From a bacterium (Candidatus Blackallbacteria) CG13_big_fil_rev_8_21_14_2_50_49_14 (GTDB lineage: Bacteria; Cyanobacteriota; Sericytochromatia; UBA7694), in NCBI GenBank assembly GCA_002783405.1, contig PFGG01000011.1, forward strand, positions 148,747 through 212,746: DNA of 64,000 bases, given 5' to 3'. The notes beneath the pieces were generated by a model, which searched no databases, was not told the DNA's origin, and worked only from the letters and a program-made list of their open reading frames with translations. Of this stretch, positions 62,201 to 64,000 are shown one piece after another. The stretch's first letter is position 1. Each line of letters starts with the position of its first letter. The position numbers and the translations under genes are program-made.

Positions 62201-63113
62201 GAATACGCAAAGCAGCAGGGTTATAAAGTGTGAGTTCTCCCACCAGGTCATATACCAATAAGCCTTCATCCAAAGCCTGTAAAATTTGAGCAGATTGATT
62301 TTCTTTGTGGGTCTGCTCAAGGGTTTGATGAAATTGCAAAATCAAAACCTGTAAAATTTGACTTAGAAATTGAGCCAACCATTTGTCAATCGCTTGATAG
62401 GGCCTGGCTTTTCCAGACAATACCAATTGAAGATTCAGAGTCTCAGTTGAAACCCAATCCATTTGATGAAGATAGGTTTTTCGTGCCTGGGTTCCGCTCC
62501 TTTCACTCTCCCAAAAAAAGTTGGGGGTTGCATTCGGCGCTTGAGGCCCCAAATAAACTTCAACCCGCTTCGATTCTGTTTGCTCTGCAATAAACTCAAG
62601 CACTCTGAGAATGCTTTCCTGAAAACCAAACTTAAAATAATTTTTTGCAATATCCAATAAAAAGCAAAAAACGAGCGGGCTGTATTTTTCAATTTCTTCT
62701 AAATAATGAAGACTGTCTATTTTTTTACCAGAACACAAAACACCAAGAATGTCTCCCTTGGCATCATAAAGCAGATGATTGTTCCAACCGATGAAGGTTT
62801 CTGTTCCTGTTAAGCGATTCAAAATTGGGTTTTCAAAATAGGAGTGCATTTCTCGCTTCCCATCGATCAAAGCCAGAAACTCGTCATAGACCGATTCAAT
62901 CTGTTCAGGAGGCAGACAATATTGAAACCAATTTTTTCCAATTATTTCAGAGGCCTCAATCCCCAACACCTCACAGGCCACCTGATTTATTTTTGAGACA
63001 CCCCCCTCTCTGTTTAGAATAAGCATCAGAATCTCGGGCATGGTAAACAAGGTCTCATAGACAGATTGTGCAATCTCTGACCCAGCGAATAAACAAGATA
63101 AACTCTCGCTCAT
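59265..63113 (-). CDS. Multi-PAS hybrid sensor histidine kinase
   Basis: The 1282-residue cytoplasmic protein has no transmembrane helix. Four PAS domains are visible (roughly 25-135, 280-400, 410-530 and 535-660; the DVTERMS, DITERKLTEQAL and DLTDHKRIEEEL endings mark three of them), with a GAF-like region between the first two and another at about 680-800. HisKA (LANMSHEIRTPLTAIQGF), HATPase (DTGLGIPDAF, SGSGLGLSIS) and a receiver (ELILMDLRMPGMSGLDVL) follow. The last 80 residues look like an Hpt helix bundle but lack its phospho-acceptor histidine. It probably feeds the REC-kinase encoded downstream. The ATG at 63113 has GGTGGGG upstream; the frame extends to 63143. Confidence 0.9.
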   Translation of the reverse strand: MSESLSCLFAGSEIAQSVYETLFTMPEILMLILNREGGVSKINQVACEVLGIEASEIIGKNWFQYCLPPEQIESVYDEFLALIDGKREMHSYFENPILNRLTGTETFIGWNNHLLYDAKGDILGVLCSGKKIDSLHYLEEIEKYSPLVFCFLLDIAKNYFKFGFQESILRVLEFIAEQTESKRVEVYLGPQAPNATPNFFWESERSGTQARKTYLHQMDWVSTETLNLQLVLSGKARPYQAIDKWLAQFLSQILQVLILQFHQTLEQTHKENQSAQILQALDEGLLVYDLVGELTLYNPAALRILRVKPESIKTYRLGLNLRKMYYENGEVCSPEDYAACLVLRTGKPCHRQTLGIDLPSGERIWISQNADPLTSAEDGALQGVIVTFRDVTERMSQVKQLQARQRELKEAQRIARLGFWEWDILTHQVHWSPEVYRIIERDPQTYEATYPNFLNLIPAEDKMLVEAAVKNAVEGLQPYDIDHRIILPQGKICYVHDHAEVIRDENGKALKLVGVVQDITERKLTEQALKAEQVRLSLALENVDLGLAEWDLDAQTVYIDPRMAQILGCSPGCTLTHADFQAFYRSDESERISTALRQIIWGEEQSLNLEFWIVRTDGEERFLRVRGKSLCNEQGKPYKIIGLFSDLTDHKRIEEELEEQVSVRTQKLEQALLDKNRRVQELRCLYAIAQRLHENAHTTDLIRDVVALLETGFSEPGLWCFELELPGDTTGCDCANSEPEHEIEIFLDTDLPPGYLRILRGCKQGSEKHVLSQQNLDLLTGVAHLVGQTWKRFFTQEQLLLARAEADKANRSKSLFLANMSHEIRTPLTAIQGFSELLQAELNEPRLIRYLEIVRNNSQVLLALLQDILDLSKVEAGKLVIQPSPLELKGLLQDVYLMYEKSFKDKNLHFELILPEQPVPLINLDEYRLRQILTNLISNALKFTPSGQVSLRLNLLEQTADELSLELIVQDTGLGIPDAFQERLFRPFEQYQANSNQSGSGLGLSISHSLAKLMGGELSYRTSATPGSCFVLRLKHLMIVQERNLTSDLPIDSPVEFEKALVFIVDDIAENREYLQNILQKWGLETQSFSCGDEVLAQAELRLPELILMDLRMPGMSGLDVLKLLKQSERTAQIPVLALTASGLQGEEQKMLAQGFSDYLRKPFQRQALLSSLQHYLSHCLVSNTENKFYENKMNRSEIIDEIEKIWIPACDRLKDSVIINQMNAFASELQYFAVKNDLFALLRFAERLQKMISEYDLVEVPEMMLELKKIFKSKLEKLKST

Positions 63114-63223
63114 TTCAATCCCCACCCTTCTTGATATCCACAAAGATTCTGCATCATAAATTGCCTAAAACTTGAGAGGCAGCATCGCAAAATACGCAAT
63201 CAAGTTCACCGTCTCGATTTCCT

Positions 63224-63634
63224 TTAATCCGCTTGAAGGACATGCTCGATATCTCCCATTGCAAGGCGAAGCAAAGACCACCCTTTGGCCTGACTGATTC
63301 TTCGCTCCGTGATCAAAACAACCAAGACATTTTTACTTGGCAGAATGCGCATAAAATGATAGGTGCTTTGGGTCGTCATAAAGACTTCTTCAATGAGATG
63401 GCGGGGTTGGGTTCCCCTTTGCTCAGCGAGCAGGGCTTCTATGCGGGTAATACTTTTGCCCCGAAAGAGATCCACAGAAGCCGCAACTACGGCATCGATA
63501 TAATCTTGTTGAAAATAGGGAATGGTATGAAAAAGCCCCAAAATCTTTCCCGAGAATAAATCCACAACCCCAAACGCCAGAACACTTTCAAATTCTGAAA
63601 CAATTTTTTGACATACTTGATCTGTCTTATTCAC
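63224..63634 (-). CDS. Roadblock/LC7-like domain protein
   Basis: The 136-residue protein fits a Roadblock/LC7 alpha-beta fold: VLAFGVVDLFSGKILGLF, AVVAASVDLFRG and a last strand/helix (VLVVLITERRISQAKGWSLLRLAMGDIEHVL). In bacteria such proteins pair with small GTPases or signalling proteins. It lies upstream of the hybrid kinase gene and downstream of the cheB end, all leftward. The 214-bp gap above it (63635-63848) is very AT-rich and probably holds its promoter, though no clear -35/-10 pair stands out. Confidence 0.65.
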   Translation of the reverse strand: MNKTDQVCQKIVSEFESVLAFGVVDLFSGKILGLFHTIPYFQQDYIDAVVAASVDLFRGKSITRIEALLAEQRGTQPRHLIEEVFMTTQSTYHFMRILPSKNVLVVLITERRISQAKGWSLLRLAMGDIEHVLQAD

Positions 63635-63848
63635 CTTGATTGCCCTTTTGGTATTGCTTCCATTGCAGGAGCATACCCATCAGTAAAGTCTTTATCTTCC
63701 GTCCTTTATTTTAAAACACTCTCAAGAATAAAATAATTAGAAATAAAATATTTATATTTACAAATCAAAAATCACGTATCATTCTGATAAATTTTTATTT
63801 TTAATTTCAGTCCCCAAAATATCAACTGATTTCAAATCATAGACAAAA

Positions 63849-64000
63849 CTAAAATACACCTATTCGCAAGGCAGCGAGCAGGGTATTGGGGATCTCCATC
63901 AGGGGAATGGCCTTTTCAGCAGCTCCCAGTTTCATGGCCACTTCAGGCATGCCATAAATCACACAGGTCTCCGCGTTCTGGGCAAAGGTTCGCCCCCCCG
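63849..64000 (-). CDS. cheB: Chemotaxis protein-glutamate methylesterase CheB (C-terminal end, partial)
   Basis: The minus-strand frame runs from the window edge to a TAG at 63849. The 50 residues read GGRTFAQNAETCVIYGMPEV and on to PNTLLAALRIGVF, matching the end of the CheB methylesterase domain (AQDxxTCxVYGMP then a helix). The N-terminal receiver and catalytic residues lie outside. It indicates a chemotaxis-type gene cluster beyond the right edge. Confidence 0.85.
   Translation of the reverse strand, partial: GGRTFAQNAETCVIYGMPEVAMKLGAAEKAIPLMEIPNTLLAALRIGVF

Overview
The window (about 47% GC by eye) is a compact bacterial chromosome segment from a Gram-negative organism. It has outer-membrane porins, lipoproteins and signal peptides, many short or overlapping gene junctions, and clear intrinsic terminators. 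The best lineage hint is a porin that begins with an S-layer homology (SLH) domain and a coiled coil (49282-50835), an architecture typical of Cyanobacteriota, next to sepF-proC-yggT. No photosynthesis, RuBisCO or carboxysome shell gene is visible. I infer a non-photosynthetic relative of cyanobacteria (Melainabacteria/Sericytochromatia-like). This is inference, not proof.

Layout. 1-9.8 kb: mixed metabolism, including two radical SAM enzymes, a MazG-like pyrophosphohydrolase overlapping a TsdA-like diheme cytochrome lipoprotein, threonine aldolase overlapping a SixA-like phosphatase, a solitary degenerate serine recombinase, and an unusual protein joining a transglutaminase-like domain to a beta-barrel-like tail. 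9.8-27.4 kb: the most interesting part, a locus apparently devoted to dissolved inorganic carbon (DIC). A leftward operon encodes a SulP transporter and the DabA/DabB carbon pump. After TraB-like and phospholipase-D-like genes comes a two-component system. Divergent from it is a rightward pair encoding an orphan NuoH/HyfC-like membrane subunit and a porin. It ends with a free-standing carboxysomal-type (CsoSCA-like) carbonic anhydrase divergent from a second SulP transporter. Nearly identical 11-bp direct repeats lie upstream of both the sulP-dabAB operon and the NuoH-like/porin operon, each oriented with the operon, so the two-component regulator may control both.

27.5-46.6 kb: pirin; a three-gene KASIII-like / AMP-ligase / acyl-carrier-protein cluster; a small outer-membrane-like protein; a glycine-zipper protein; proline dehydrogenase; an operon of M16 double peptidase, FAD oxidoreductase and sugar nucleotidyltransferase; a candidate small structured RNA; an NSS-family sodium symporter; an alternative sigma factor; the yggT-proC-sepF cell-division cluster; a secreted 5'-nucleotidase; and a DedA protein. 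46.6-58.1 kb: core information processing, with dnaB-rplI, ilvE followed by the SLH porin, nusA-ylxR-infB (with a 42-bp minisatellite inside infB) and thiL. 58.1-64 kb: signal transduction, with a REC-histidine kinase, a large multi-PAS hybrid kinase, a Roadblock/LC7-like protein and the C-terminal end of CheB running off the window. I saw no rRNA, tRNA, CRISPR array or insertion sequence.
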